Assembly (NCBI RefSeq): GCF_000701365.1 | Contig: NZ_JNIK01000011.1 | Coordinates: 186,001-250,000 of the forward strand | Reading direction: 5' to 3' | DNA length: 64,000 nucleotides | Source of the DNA: Blastococcus sp. URHD0036 | GTDB taxonomy: Bacteria; Actinomycetota; Actinomycetes; Mycobacteriales; Geodermatophilaceae | Shown: in pieces, positions 33,430-41,723 of the stretch | Layout of the letters: each line of letters starts with the position of its first letter | How positions within the stretch are numbered: the stretch's first letter is position 1 | Notes under the pieces: generated by a model | What the model saw: only the letters and a program-made list of their open reading frames with translations | The model's database searches: none | What the model was told of the DNA's origin: nothing | Made by a program: the position numbers and the translations under genes

Positions 33430-34731
33430 CTAGGTGATGAGCCCGGCCGCCCGGACCGACCTGAGCGAGGGCTCCACCCGGTGCGTCGGGCCGACGACGG
33501 GCTCGAGCGGGTCGAGGGTCTTGAGCCCCTCGCCGGTGTTCAGGACGACGGTCTCCTTCGCCGGGTCCAGCCGGCCGTCGGCGACCAGCTGCCGGAGGAC
33601 GCCGATCGTGACGCCGCCGGCGGTCTCGGCGAAGACGCCGGTGGTCCGGGCCAGGTCGCGGATCCCCTGCACGATCTCGTCGTCGCCCACCCGGCCGACC
33701 GAGCCGCCGGTGCGCCGGATCGCGTCCAGCGCGTAGGGGCCGTCGGCGGGGTTGCCGATGTTGAGGGACTTGGCGATGCCCGTCGGCTTGACCGGCTTGA
33801 CGACGTCCCAGCCGTTGTCGAAGGCGGTGGCGATCGGGTCGCAGCCGGCCGACTGGGCGCCGAAGATCGTCCACTCCGACGCCTCGACGATGCCGGCGGC
33901 GACGAGCTCCTTGAAGGCCTTGTCCACCTTGGTGAGCAGCGAGCCCGACGCCATCGGGATGACCACCTGGGCCGGGATCCGCCAGCCGAGCTGCTCGGCG
34001 ATCTCGTAGCCCATCGTCTTGGAGCCCTCGGCGTAGTAGGGCCGGACGTTCTGGTTGACGAAGGCGCAGTCCTCGAACTCGTCGGTCTCGGCGAGCTCGC
34101 TGGTCAGCCGGTTGACGTCGTCGTAGGAGCCGTCGACGGCGACCAGCGTCTGGCCGTAGACCGCCGACTGCACGACCTTGCCCGGCTCGAGGTCGGAGGG
34201 GATGAAGACGAAGGAGGGCAGGCCGACGCGGGCGGCGTGGGCGGCCACCGAGTTCGCGAGGTTGCCGGTCGAGGCCGCGGCGATCTTCGTGTAGCCGAGA
34301 CCCTTGGCAGCGGTGGCGGCGAGGCTCACCACCCGGTCCTTGAACGAGTGGGTGGGGTTGGCCGAGTCGTCCTTCACCCACAGCCCGCCGGTGAGGCCCA
34401 GCTCGGTGGCGAGCCGGTCGGCGCGCACCAGCGGGGTCATTCCCGGGTCCAGCGAGACGCGGCCGGCCGGGTCTTGGCCCACGGGCAGCAGCGCGACGTA
34501 GCGCCAGATGTTCTGCGGGCCCGCCTCGATCTGCTCGCGGGTGACCGCTCGCATGATCTCCGGGTCGTAGTCGACCTCGAGCGGGCCGAAGCACTCGGCG
34601 CACGCGTGCTCGGCGATCAGGCCGAAGGTGGCGCCGCAGTTGCGACAGACCAGGCCGCGGGCCGGACACGGGGCGACGGGGCCGCCCTCGCTGGAGTCGG
34701 CCTGCAGAGAACCGGGAGCGGTCAGAGTCAT
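33430..34731 (-). CDS. thrC: Threonine synthase
   Basis: 433 residues. An N-terminal zinc-ribbon-like part (LVCRNCGATFG, then HACAECFGP) is followed by the PLP fold: WVKDDSANPTHSFKDR with the Schiff-base lysine, STGNLANSVAAHAARVG, SGSLLTKVDK (phosphate-binding), and GVFAETAGGVTIGVLRQL. It makes threonine from O-phosphohomoserine. Start ATG 34731. Uniquely for the gene, a SAM riboswitch occupies the leader and abuts the ribosome site, so expression should fall when SAM is plentiful. No hom or thrB gene is adjacent. Confidence 0.95.
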   Translation of the reverse strand: MTLTAPGSLQADSSEGGPVAPCPARGLVCRNCGATFGLIAEHACAECFGPLEVDYDPEIMRAVTREQIEAGPQNIWRYVALLPVGQDPAGRVSLDPGMTPLVRADRLATELGLTGGLWVKDDSANPTHSFKDRVVSLAATAAKGLGYTKIAAASTGNLANSVAAHAARVGLPSFVFIPSDLEPGKVVQSAVYGQTLVAVDGSYDDVNRLTSELAETDEFEDCAFVNQNVRPYYAEGSKTMGYEIAEQLGWRIPAQVVIPMASGSLLTKVDKAFKELVAAGIVEASEWTIFGAQSAGCDPIATAFDNGWDVVKPVKPTGIAKSLNIGNPADGPYALDAIRRTGGSVGRVGDDEIVQGIRDLARTTGVFAETAGGVTIGVLRQLVADGRLDPAKETVVLNTGEGLKTLDPLEPVVGPTHRVEPSLRSVRAAGLIT

Positions 34732-34745
34732 GCGACGACTACCTC

Positions 34746-34879
34746 CTCATCTTCCCCGCATCGGGCCGTCGAGCCGCGCGGGACGGAATTGGCACCTGCC
34801 GATGGGCGCAGCTCGGGAGCTGCGTCATCGCGGTTGCCGGGGCTTCATCGGGCCGTGTCCCTCTGCCCCTCTGGATGAG
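34746..34879 (-). promoter_or_regulatory. SAM-I riboswitch in the thrC leader
   Basis: Read on the minus strand, P1 is CTCATC (34879-34874) paired with GATGAG (34751-34746). The core AGAGGG...GGCCCGATGAAGCC...GGCAACC, the J3/4 segment GGTGCCAATTCC and the closing GGGGAAGATGAG match SAM-I. The 3' P1 strand runs directly into the Shine-Dalgarno region (GATGAGGAGGTAG), so SAM binding should block translation start of thrC. The length is about 134 bases. Confidence 0.92.
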
Positions 34880-34939
34880 TGGAACGCGGTCATGCTACCC
34901 GCGTCCGGGCGGCCCTCCCCGCGCGGCCAGACTGCTCGC

Positions 34940-35761
34940 GTGGCTCCCCGCATCGTCTACACCGACCTCGACGGCACGATGGTGGGGCCGCGTGGCTCCT
35001 TCTGGCACACCGCCGGCCGCGACCTCACCGCCGACCCGGCCACCGCGCTGCTCGAGCTGCACCGCGCGGGGGTCGCGCTCGTGCTGGTCAGCGGGCGGAC
35101 CCTGGAGCAGGTGATCGAGGCCGGGCGGATCTTCGCCGCGGACGGCGCCATCGCCGAGCTGGGGGCGGTGGTCAGCTGGAACTCCGGCCGCGACCGGCAC
35201 CTGCTCACGGGCGCGATGCCCGACCACCATTCCGGCCGGACACCCATGGACGTCTTCGCCGAGACCCGCGTGGTGGAGGACCTGCTGGCCCGGCACGCCG
35301 GCCGGCTGGAGTGGCACGCGCCCTGGCACGCGACGCACGAGAGCGACGCCCTGCTCCGCGGCCGGGTCGATCCGCTGGCCGTCGACGCCGAGCTGGCCGA
35401 GCAGGGGTACGAGTGGCTGACCCTCAATGACAACGGCGCCATCCGTGCGGGGTCGCACATGACCCTGGACGCCGACCCGGCGCCGCCGCACGTCTACCAC
35501 CTGATGCCCCGCGGCATCTCCAAGGGCGCGGCGATCGCCTGGGACCTCGAGCGGCGCGGCATCGACCCGGCCGACGCCGTGGCGATCGGCGACAGCGTCA
35601 GCGACCTCGAGATGGCCCCCGCCGTCGGCCGGCTCTGGATCACCGCGAACGGCGCCGCGGTCGACGGGATGCGCGCGCGACTGGACGCCGTCCCGAACGC
35701 CGCGGTGACCGACGCGCCCATGGGCGAGGGCTGGGCCCAGGCCGTCCGCGCCTCGCTGTAG
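34940..35761 (+). CDS. HAD-superfamily phosphatase (Cof/SPP type)
   Basis: 273 residues. Motif I is VYTDLDGTM (nucleophile Asp and acid/base Asp), motif II LVLVSGRTLEQV, a Lys motif III within PRGISKGAAIAWDLE, and motif IV VAIGDSVSDLEMA. The C2B-type cap has the region DRHLLTGAMPDHHS. It resembles sugar-phosphate/mannosyl-3-phosphoglycerate phosphatases; the substrate is unknown. The start GTG 34940 lies just beyond the thrC riboswitch on the other strand, so the two are divergent. Confidence 0.88.
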   Translation: MAPRIVYTDLDGTMVGPRGSFWHTAGRDLTADPATALLELHRAGVALVLVSGRTLEQVIEAGRIFAADGAIAELGAVVSWNSGRDRHLLTGAMPDHHSGRTPMDVFAETRVVEDLLARHAGRLEWHAPWHATHESDALLRGRVDPLAVDAELAEQGYEWLTLNDNGAIRAGSHMTLDADPAPPHVYHLMPRGISKGAAIAWDLERRGIDPADAVAIGDSVSDLEMAPAVGRLWITANGAAVDGMRARLDAVPNAAVTDAPMGEGWAQAVRASL

Positions 35762-35762
35762 C

Positions 35763-35801
35763 GGAGTGCGGGAGCGCAGGTTTCCTGCGCTCCCGCACTC
35801 C
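35763..35801. terminator. Perfect 18-bp bidirectional terminator
   Basis: GGAGTGCGGGAGCGCAGG (35763-35780) and CCTGCGCTCCCGCACTCC (35784-35801) are exact complements with a three-base loop TTT. It separates the convergent HAD and ABC-permease genes, two bases from one stop and three from the other. Confidence 0.92.
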
Positions 35802-35803
35802 AC

Positions 35804-36676
35804 TCAGGAGGTGACGTCGCGGCGGGCGAAGTGGCGGAAGCCGAGCGCGGTGAAGACGGCCGCGTAGACCAGCGACTGGACGACGCCACGGAACAGGTCA
35901 CCGGAGTCGACCGGCGTCTGCAGCAGGTCGGTCCAGGCGAACTCCCCCGCGGTCGGGAACCAGTCGCGGATCGAGCCGAGCTGCTCCACCTGGTCGAGGA
36001 TCGCGAACACGAACATCGTGAACACCGCACCGCCGACGGCGGCCAGGGGCGCGTCGGTGATCGTCGAGAACCAGAAGGCCAGCGTGCCGACGACGAGCAG
36101 GTGGACGGCGAGGTAGCCGACCATCCCCGCGAGCCGCAGCATCCCCTCGCCCTGGTCGAGGGTGACCCCGAGTGGCGTCCGGATCGCGTCGAACCCGAAG
36201 GCGATGCCGCCGGCGACCACCGCCACGGCGGTCAGCACCACGAGGGCGCCACCGGACAGCAACAGCGCGGCGGCGAACTTCTGCCGCAGCAGCCGCATCC
36301 GGGGCACCGGTGTCGCGAGCGTGTACCGCAGTGACCCCCAGGACGCCTCGCTGGCGACGGTGTCGCCGAAGAACAGCGCGTAGACCACGACCAGGAAGAA
36401 CCCGGTGGTCGCGAAGAGCACGAACAGCGTGAAGTTCAGCCCGCTGGAGGTGGCGACGTCGACCAGGTTCAGCCGGCTGTTCTCCTGCGCGTCGTCGCTC
36501 GCCCCGAACTTCAAGGCCGCGATGAGGATCAGCGGCAGCGCCACCATGAGCGCGAGCGCGCCGAGGGTGCGCCGCCGCTTGAACTGCCGGCGCAGCTCCA
36601 CCGACAACCGCAGGGTGCGCTCCGGCCGGTAGCCGGCCACCGCTCCGGTCGGCTGCACGTGCTCCGGAGCGGTCAC
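35804..36676 (-). CDS. ABC-2-type transporter permease
   Basis: 290 residues with about six predicted membrane helices (LGALALMVALPLILIAAL, LFVLFATTGFFLVVVYALFF, LLSGGALVVLTAVAVVAGG, YLAVHLLVVGTLAFWFST, AVFTMFVFAILDQ, LVYAAVFTALGF). A motif EASWGSLRYTLATPVPRMRL between helices is typical of ABC-2 permeases. The GTG start overlaps the upstream stop (GTGA) of the hydrolase-ATPase fusion, so the two form one transporter. The cargo is unknown. Confidence 0.88.
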   Translation of the reverse strand: MTAPEHVQPTGAVAGYRPERTLRLSVELRRQFKRRRTLGALALMVALPLILIAALKFGASDDAQENSRLNLVDVATSSGLNFTLFVLFATTGFFLVVVYALFFGDTVASEASWGSLRYTLATPVPRMRLLRQKFAAALLLSGGALVVLTAVAVVAGGIAFGFDAIRTPLGVTLDQGEGMLRLAGMVGYLAVHLLVVGTLAFWFSTITDAPLAAVGGAVFTMFVFAILDQVEQLGSIRDWFPTAGEFAWTDLLQTPVDSGDLFRGVVQSLVYAAVFTALGFRHFARRDVTS

Positions 36677-39576
36677 GACTCCCCCACCAGTGCCAGGAAC
36701 GCGTCCTCGAGCCGCCGCCGCGGGGTGAACTGGTCGACCGCCAGGTCCGCGGCCACGAGCGTCTGCAGCGCCTGCGCCCGGGTCGTGCCCTCGCCGAGGT
36801 CGGCGACCAGACCGTCGTCGGTGCGCTCGGCGGTGACCCCGGGCAGCGACTGCAGGACGGCGATCGCGCGCTCGGTGTCACCGGCGGCGACCCCCACCAG
36901 GACCTGACCACCGGTCCCGACGATCTCCTCCACGGTGCCCTGGGCGATCTTCTGCCCCTTGGCCATGACGACGACGTGGCTGCAGGTCTGCTCGATCTCG
37001 CTGAGCAGGTGGCTGGAGACGATGACCGTGCGCCCGGTCGCCGCGTAGGAGCGCAGCACCTCGCGCATGGCGTGGATCTGGGGCGGGTCGAGGCCGTTGG
37101 TCGGCTCGTCGAGCACCAGCAGGTCGGGCAGGCCGAGCATCGCCTGGGCGATCGCGACCCGCTGGCGCATGCCCTGGCTGTAGCGGCGCACCGGCCGGTC
37201 GATCGCGGCGCCCAGGCCCGCGACCTCGGTCGCCTCGTCCATGTGCGCGTCCGCGTCGGGCCGGCCGGTCGCCGCCCAGTACAGCCGCAGGTTGTCCCGG
37301 CCGGACAGGTGCGGCATCAGGCCGGTGCCCTCGACGAAGGACCCCAGCCGGGAGAGGACGGGAGCGCCCGGGCCGGCCGAGTGCCCGAAGACGCTGATCC
37401 GCCCCTCGGTGGGCCGGATCAGCCCCATGAGCATCCGCAGCGACGTCGTCTTGCCGGCGCCGTTGGGGCCGAGCAGGCCCAGGACCTGGCCGCGCCGCAC
37501 CTCGAACGACAGGTCCCGGACGGCGACGAAGCCGTCCTTGTAGGCCTTGGTGACCCCCTCGAACCGCAGCGGCACGTCCTCGCCGTCGGGCTCCACCCGC
37601 GACGTCCGGCGCCGCTGCCGGCGACCCCACAGCCGCGCGGCGAGCCAGCCGAGCAGGGCCAGGGCCGCCAGCACACCGAGCAGCACCCACCAGCGGGCGC
37701 TCCCGCTGGTGCCGACCGGGGTGCCGTCGACCTCGGGCACGGCGAGCACCGCGCCGTCCCCATCCGCGAGCGCCACCGAGTACACCGCCGGCTCCGCCGG
37801 GAGGGCGAACGCCTGGTCGGTGGTCGAGACGAGGACGCGCAGGATGTGGCCCACCTCGAACCGGTGCACGATGCCGGGCAGGGTCACGGACACCTCGGTC
37901 GGCGTGGCCGGATCGGTCGATATGCCGCTGAGCCGCACCGGCGCGACCAGGCCCGACGGCAGCGTCAGGCCGCCGTCGGGATCGACGTCGTAGAGCTTGG
38001 CGAAGAGCACGGCCTCACCGCGGGGCGAGGAGACCGCGAGGTCGACGGTGGGGGCGCCGACGACCTCGACGGCGGCGGTCAGCGGCCGACTGGCGAAGGT
38101 GGCGAACTGTCCCGGGATCTCGAGGGTCGTCCCGCCCAGCGCCGCGGTCACCGCGCCGAGCCCCGGCACGGTGGTCAGCGCCGCGGGTGCCCCGCCGGCC
38201 GGGGTGACGACCGGCTGGGCCGGCCCGGAGAGCGCGACCGCGTCGCGTTCGGCCGGCCGGTCGCCGGCCAGGCCCGGGTACGCCCCGGCCACGACGGTCC
38301 GCGCGGCGCTGCCGCCCTGCACGGTCAGGCCGCTGGTCGCGACGCCGGTGGGTGCGGGGAACTCGAAGCCCGTGCCGGGGTCGCTGCCCCGCGCGGGGTC
38401 GCCCTCGTCGCGCAGGTACCAGGAGAACCAGTCCGCGACCTCGTCGCGCAGCCCGGCCGCGGTCCGGTCGGAGCCGCTGTCGTCGTGGCCGCCGTCGTAC
38501 CAGACCACCCGCACGGGAGTGCCGTTGGCGGCGATCCCCCGGGCGTTCGCGTCGGCCTGGCCGAGTCCGAACAGCGAGTCCCGGGTGCCCTGGATCAGCA
38601 GCGTGGGCGCGGAGATGCGGTCCAGCACACCGGCCGGACTGCTCCGGTCGAGGACCTCGGCGATCTCCGGCGTCAGCGTCCCCGTCGCGGCCGCCTGCTG
38701 GTAGGCCGTGCAGACGTCGGCGCGGAACCGGCCGCAGGTCAGGAACTCCTCGACGGCGGCCGGGTCCAGCGTGCCCGGGTCGATGTCGGTCAGGTCCGGA
38801 GCACCGACCTGGTCCGCTCCCCCGCCGCCCAGGACGTCGAGCAGCCCGCCGCCGGTGGGCACCGAGCCGACGCCGAAGAACAGCCCGGCCCACAGCCGCT
38901 TGAAGACCCCGCCCTCGCCCTGCGGCGTGGCCGCCACCGTCGCGGCGTCGACGGTGCCGGACGAGTTCGGGAAGAGCGCGGCCGACAGCGAGTTCCAGGT
39001 GATCTGCGGGGCGATCGCGTCGACGCGGTCGTCGTAGGCCGCTCCCAGCAGGGAGAGCGCCCCGCCGTAGGAGGCGCCGGCGACGCCCACCCGCGGGTCG
39101 CCCGGCCCGTCGAGCAGGACGTCGTCCCGGTCGGCGAGCAGGTCCAGCAGCGTGGAGAGGTCGGCGACCTCGTAGCGCGGGTCGTCCAGGCCGATCCGGC
39201 CGGTGCTGGCGCCGAAGCCGCGCGCGGAGAACGTGAGGACGACGAACCCGCGCCCGGCGAGGTCACGGGCGTCGTCGGCCACCGACTCCTTGCTGCCGCC
39301 GAAGCCGTGCGCGAGGACCACCGCCGGGGCGGGGTCGTCGCCGTCGGGCAGGTAGAGCGTGGTGTCCAGTTCCACCGCGTCGTCCCCGGTCCCGGACGCG
39401 ACCGTGGCGTCCTCGGTGCTCACCCCGGCCGCGGAGGCGGACGCGGGGACGACGAGCAGGGCGCCGGAGAGCAGGAGCGTGAGCAGGGCGACGAGCGTCG
39501 ACCGGGCGCCGGGGCGCGGGCGGGGACGATCGGGCCCGCGGGGAGGGCGCACGGAGCGGCCAACGGACGGCGTCAC
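36673..39576 (-). CDS. Secreted alpha/beta hydrolase fused to an ABC ATPase
   Basis: 967 residues. Residues 1-50 form a signal peptide (LVALLTLLLSGALLVVPASA). About 70-400 is an alpha/beta hydrolase: AVVLAHGFGGSKE oxyanion strand, nucleophile Ser-169 in GASYGG, Asp in IQGTRDSLF, His in YDGGHDD, as in CocE/X-Pro peptidases. About 400-620 is the matching beta-jelly-roll domain. Residues ~628-650 (WWVLLGVLAALALLGWLAAR) are a membrane helix followed by basic RRQRRR, placing the next part inside. From ~668 is a complete ABC ATPase: Walker A GPNGAGKTT (703-711), signature YSQGMRQR, Walker B LLVLDEPTNGLDP. It is coupled to the permease at 35804-36676. The start GTG 39576 is inferred. Confidence 0.93.
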   Translation of the reverse strand: MTPSVGRSVRPPRGPDRPRPRPGARSTLVALLTLLLSGALLVVPASASAAGVSTEDATVASGTGDDAVELDTTLYLPDGDDPAPAVVLAHGFGGSKESVADDARDLAGRGFVVLTFSARGFGASTGRIGLDDPRYEVADLSTLLDLLADRDDVLLDGPGDPRVGVAGASYGGALSLLGAAYDDRVDAIAPQITWNSLSAALFPNSSGTVDAATVAATPQGEGGVFKRLWAGLFFGVGSVPTGGGLLDVLGGGGADQVGAPDLTDIDPGTLDPAAVEEFLTCGRFRADVCTAYQQAAATGTLTPEIAEVLDRSSPAGVLDRISAPTLLIQGTRDSLFGLGQADANARGIAANGTPVRVVWYDGGHDDSGSDRTAAGLRDEVADWFSWYLRDEGDPARGSDPGTGFEFPAPTGVATSGLTVQGGSAARTVVAGAYPGLAGDRPAERDAVALSGPAQPVVTPAGGAPAALTTVPGLGAVTAALGGTTLEIPGQFATFASRPLTAAVEVVGAPTVDLAVSSPRGEAVLFAKLYDVDPDGGLTLPSGLVAPVRLSGISTDPATPTEVSVTLPGIVHRFEVGHILRVLVSTTDQAFALPAEPAVYSVALADGDGAVLAVPEVDGTPVGTSGSARWWVLLGVLAALALLGWLAARLWGRRQRRRTSRVEPDGEDVPLRFEGVTKAYKDGFVAVRDLSFEVRRGQVLGLLGPNGAGKTTSLRMLMGLIRPTEGRISVFGHSAGPGAPVLSRLGSFVEGTGLMPHLSGRDNLRLYWAATGRPDADAHMDEATEVAGLGAAIDRPVRRYSQGMRQRVAIAQAMLGLPDLLVLDEPTNGLDPPQIHAMREVLRSYAATGRTVIVSSHLLSEIEQTCSHVVVMAKGQKIAQGTVEEIVGTGGQVLVGVAAGDTERAIAVLQSLPGVTAERTDDGLVADLGEGTTRAQALQTLVAADLAVDQFTPRRRLEDAFLALVGES

Positions 39577-39611
39577 GGGAGTGTTCCGCCGGCGCCGGGA
39601 GGCCGGATGCG

Positions 39612-41267
39612 TCAGGGCGTCCAGTCTCCGGCGGCGACCACGACCAGCCCGTCGGCCGCGGCCGCCGAGACCTCGAAGAAGCGCACCGCCGGACCGGACA
39701 CCTCGGGATGTGCCTCGACCAGCTGCAGCGCGGACTGCCGCTGGGCCTCGTTCCCCTCGGTGAAGTACACGGTGGTCACCGCGACGTCGGTGCCCGGGTA
39801 GGGCCCCGTCTCGAGCGTGGGCCAGCCGCCCTCGCCGAGCACGTCGGCGATGTCGCCGGCCAGGCCGGTGACGTCGGTGGAGTTGAGGACGCTGACCGGC
39901 ACCCGCACCGGCGTGGCCGGCGCCTGGTCCACCGGTGGCAGCGGCTCGGCGCTCAGCGGCGGCAGCGCGGCACTGGTCGGCAGCGGCGCGGAGGTGGTGG
40001 GCACCGCGGCACGGCCGTCGTCGGAGGCCTCCTGGGTCTCCGGGGAGGCGAAGGAGTACACGCCGAGCACCAGCAGGGCGACCACCACGACGGCCACCAG
40101 TGCACCCACCCCGCGTCGGCGGGTCGGGCGCGGCTCGTCCTCCTCCGTGCCGGGGACGGTCACCCGGACGTGCTTGACGCCGTTGCGCTTGTCCTCGCGG
40201 CGTCGCTCCTCCTCGGCGGCCCGGCGCTCGGCGCGCAGCGCGGCCCGGCCACCCACCACCCCGGTCTGCGATCCGCTGGTGGGACCGGTCGACCTGGGCC
40301 GTTCGCCCCGGCCCTGGTCGGGGAGGCCGGAACCGCGACCGCCGGAGAACCGGTCGTCCGCGGGAGCGTCCACCTCGTGCGGGCCGGCGTCGGGCACCTC
40401 CGTGGCGGGGGCCGCGAGAGCCGGGACCTCGGTGGGCGGGACGACGGTCTCGGGCGCCGCGACCCGGTCGCGGACGATCTCCCGGTCGGGGATGGCGGTC
40501 GTCGCCGGTGCCGCCCCCGAGCCCGACGGCCGGGTCCAGTCGCGGTAGGCCGGGTTCCCGTTGGGAACGGCGGGGGACGGCGCCACGGGGGCGCGGGAGG
40601 CCTTGCCGGGACGCTGGCCGACGGTGGGGACGACGGTCGCCGGCGCGTCGGCGGGCGGCGCCTCGTCCAGCCAGGCGCGGTCCCACGACGGGGAGGACAC
40701 GTCGGGCAGCGGCGCGGACGGGTGCTCGGTCGGCGCCGGCGCGGGCACCGCCTGGAACGGGGCCATGGTGGTCCGCGGCCCGGCCGACGCCGCGGGCTGC
40801 GCGGCGGGAGCGGCTGCCCGGGCGGACGCCGCGGGCTGCGCGGCGGGAGCGGCTGCCCGGGTGGATGCCCCGGCGACCGCCGGGGCGGCCACGGGGCGGG
40901 CCCGGGAGGGTGCCGGGGGCTCGACCGGCCGCGGTCGGCCGGCAGGCGGCGCGGCTGCGGTGGCCACCGCCGGCGTGGGCCCCGCAGGTGGTGCCGCTGC
41001 CGGGCGGCCCGGCGCGGACGGGCGGGCCGCCGCGGGAGGCGCGGGCGGGCCCAGGCGGGGCGGACGACCGGGGTCGATCCCGGCCTCGAGCAGGCCGTCG
41101 CGACGCCGGTCGGCCCGGCTGCGGGCCGGCGAGGTGGGGTGGTCGTCCGGGTCCTCGGCGGCGTCGACCCGCGGCGGCAGCGCCGCGTCGGTACGGCGAC
41201 GGTTCAGCGGAGCCGAGGGGTTCCCCCGGTCGCGTCCGTCACCGCCTGGTGCGTCATGCCTCCCCAC
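39612..41267 (-). CDS. LytR C-terminal-domain membrane protein
   Basis: 551 residues. A very long Pro/Ala/Gly-rich cytosolic N-terminus (about residues 1-340) leads to a basic stretch RAALRAERRAAEEERRREDK, then one membrane helix (GVGALVAVVVVALLVLGVYS). Outside is a LytR_C domain (VPVSVLNSTDVTGLAGDIAD; DVAVTTVYFTEG). Actinobacterial proteins with this layout (Rv2700/Cei-type) affect envelope integrity. The disordered part contains a 13-residue tandem duplication (40786-40863). It starts just after the DUF3263 gene on the same strand. Confidence 0.85.
   Translation of the reverse strand: MGRHDAPGGDGRDRGNPSAPLNRRRTDAALPPRVDAAEDPDDHPTSPARSRADRRRDGLLEAGIDPGRPPRLGPPAPPAAARPSAPGRPAAAPPAGPTPAVATAAAPPAGRPRPVEPPAPSRARPVAAPAVAGASTRAAAPAAQPAASARAAAPAAQPAASAGPRTTMAPFQAVPAPAPTEHPSAPLPDVSSPSWDRAWLDEAPPADAPATVVPTVGQRPGKASRAPVAPSPAVPNGNPAYRDWTRPSGSGAAPATTAIPDREIVRDRVAAPETVVPPTEVPALAAPATEVPDAGPHEVDAPADDRFSGGRGSGLPDQGRGERPRSTGPTSGSQTGVVGGRAALRAERRAAEEERRREDKRNGVKHVRVTVPGTEEDEPRPTRRRGVGALVAVVVVALLVLGVYSFASPETQEASDDGRAAVPTTSAPLPTSAALPPLSAEPLPPVDQAPATPVRVPVSVLNSTDVTGLAGDIADVLGEGGWPTLETGPYPGTDVAVTTVYFTEGNEAQRQSALQLVEAHPEVSGPAVRFFEVSAAAADGLVVVAAGDWTP
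40786..40863. repeat. 39-bp tandem duplication inside the LytR_C gene
   Basis: Two adjacent copies (40786-40824 and 40825-40863) of a GC-rich 39-base unit, the first 37 bases identical, encoding RAAAPAAQPAASA twice. Being in frame, it only lengthens the disordered N-terminal part. Confidence 0.85.
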
Positions 41268-41278
41268 AGTGGTCGAGG

Positions 41279-41641
41279 CTAGACAACACGGTTGTCATTT
41301 CCCAGCAGGTGCGACGAACGACGCTGCCCGCGCGCGGCGCGCAGCCGTCGAAGACGCCGCACGAGCAGGGGGTCGACCGCCAGTGCCGCCGGCCGGTCGA
41401 CCAGCGCGTTCAGCGCCTGGTAGTACCGGGTCGGAGCGAGCTCGAAGCGCTCGCGGATGGCCGTCTCCTTGGCCCCGGCGTGGCGCCACCACTGCCGCTC
41501 GAAGGCGAGCATCTCGAGCTCGCGCTCGGTCAGGACGGGGCCGGGGTGCTGGAGAGCCGCCTCGGCCGCCGGTGCGGCGGGCTCGGGCGGGACCACCTCG
41601 CCCCCCGGCGGGGAGACCGCGGAGGCTGGATCGGACTGCAT
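41279..41641 (-). CDS. DUF3263 family protein
   Basis: 120 residues. After a Pro/Ala-rich start, the body matches DUF3263: LTERELEMLAFERQWWRHAG, KETAIRERFELAPTRYYQAL, NALVDRPAALAVDPLLVRRL. This is a small helical, HTH-like actinobacterial protein, possibly DNA-binding; function is unknown. It is usually found upstream of LytR_C genes, as here (11 bases apart), so the pair probably forms one transcript. Start ATG 41641. Confidence 0.88.
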   Translation of the reverse strand: MQSDPASAVSPPGGEVVPPEPAAPAAEAALQHPGPVLTERELEMLAFERQWWRHAGAKETAIRERFELAPTRYYQALNALVDRPAALAVDPLLVRRLRRLRAARGQRRSSHLLGNDNRVV

Positions 41642-41723
41642 CGGACGTCCTTCGGTTCTGCGCGCCCGGGAAGTGGCGCGACACCCGCGACGCTAGTCCG
41701 GGGTACCGACGATCTGGAGCCCG

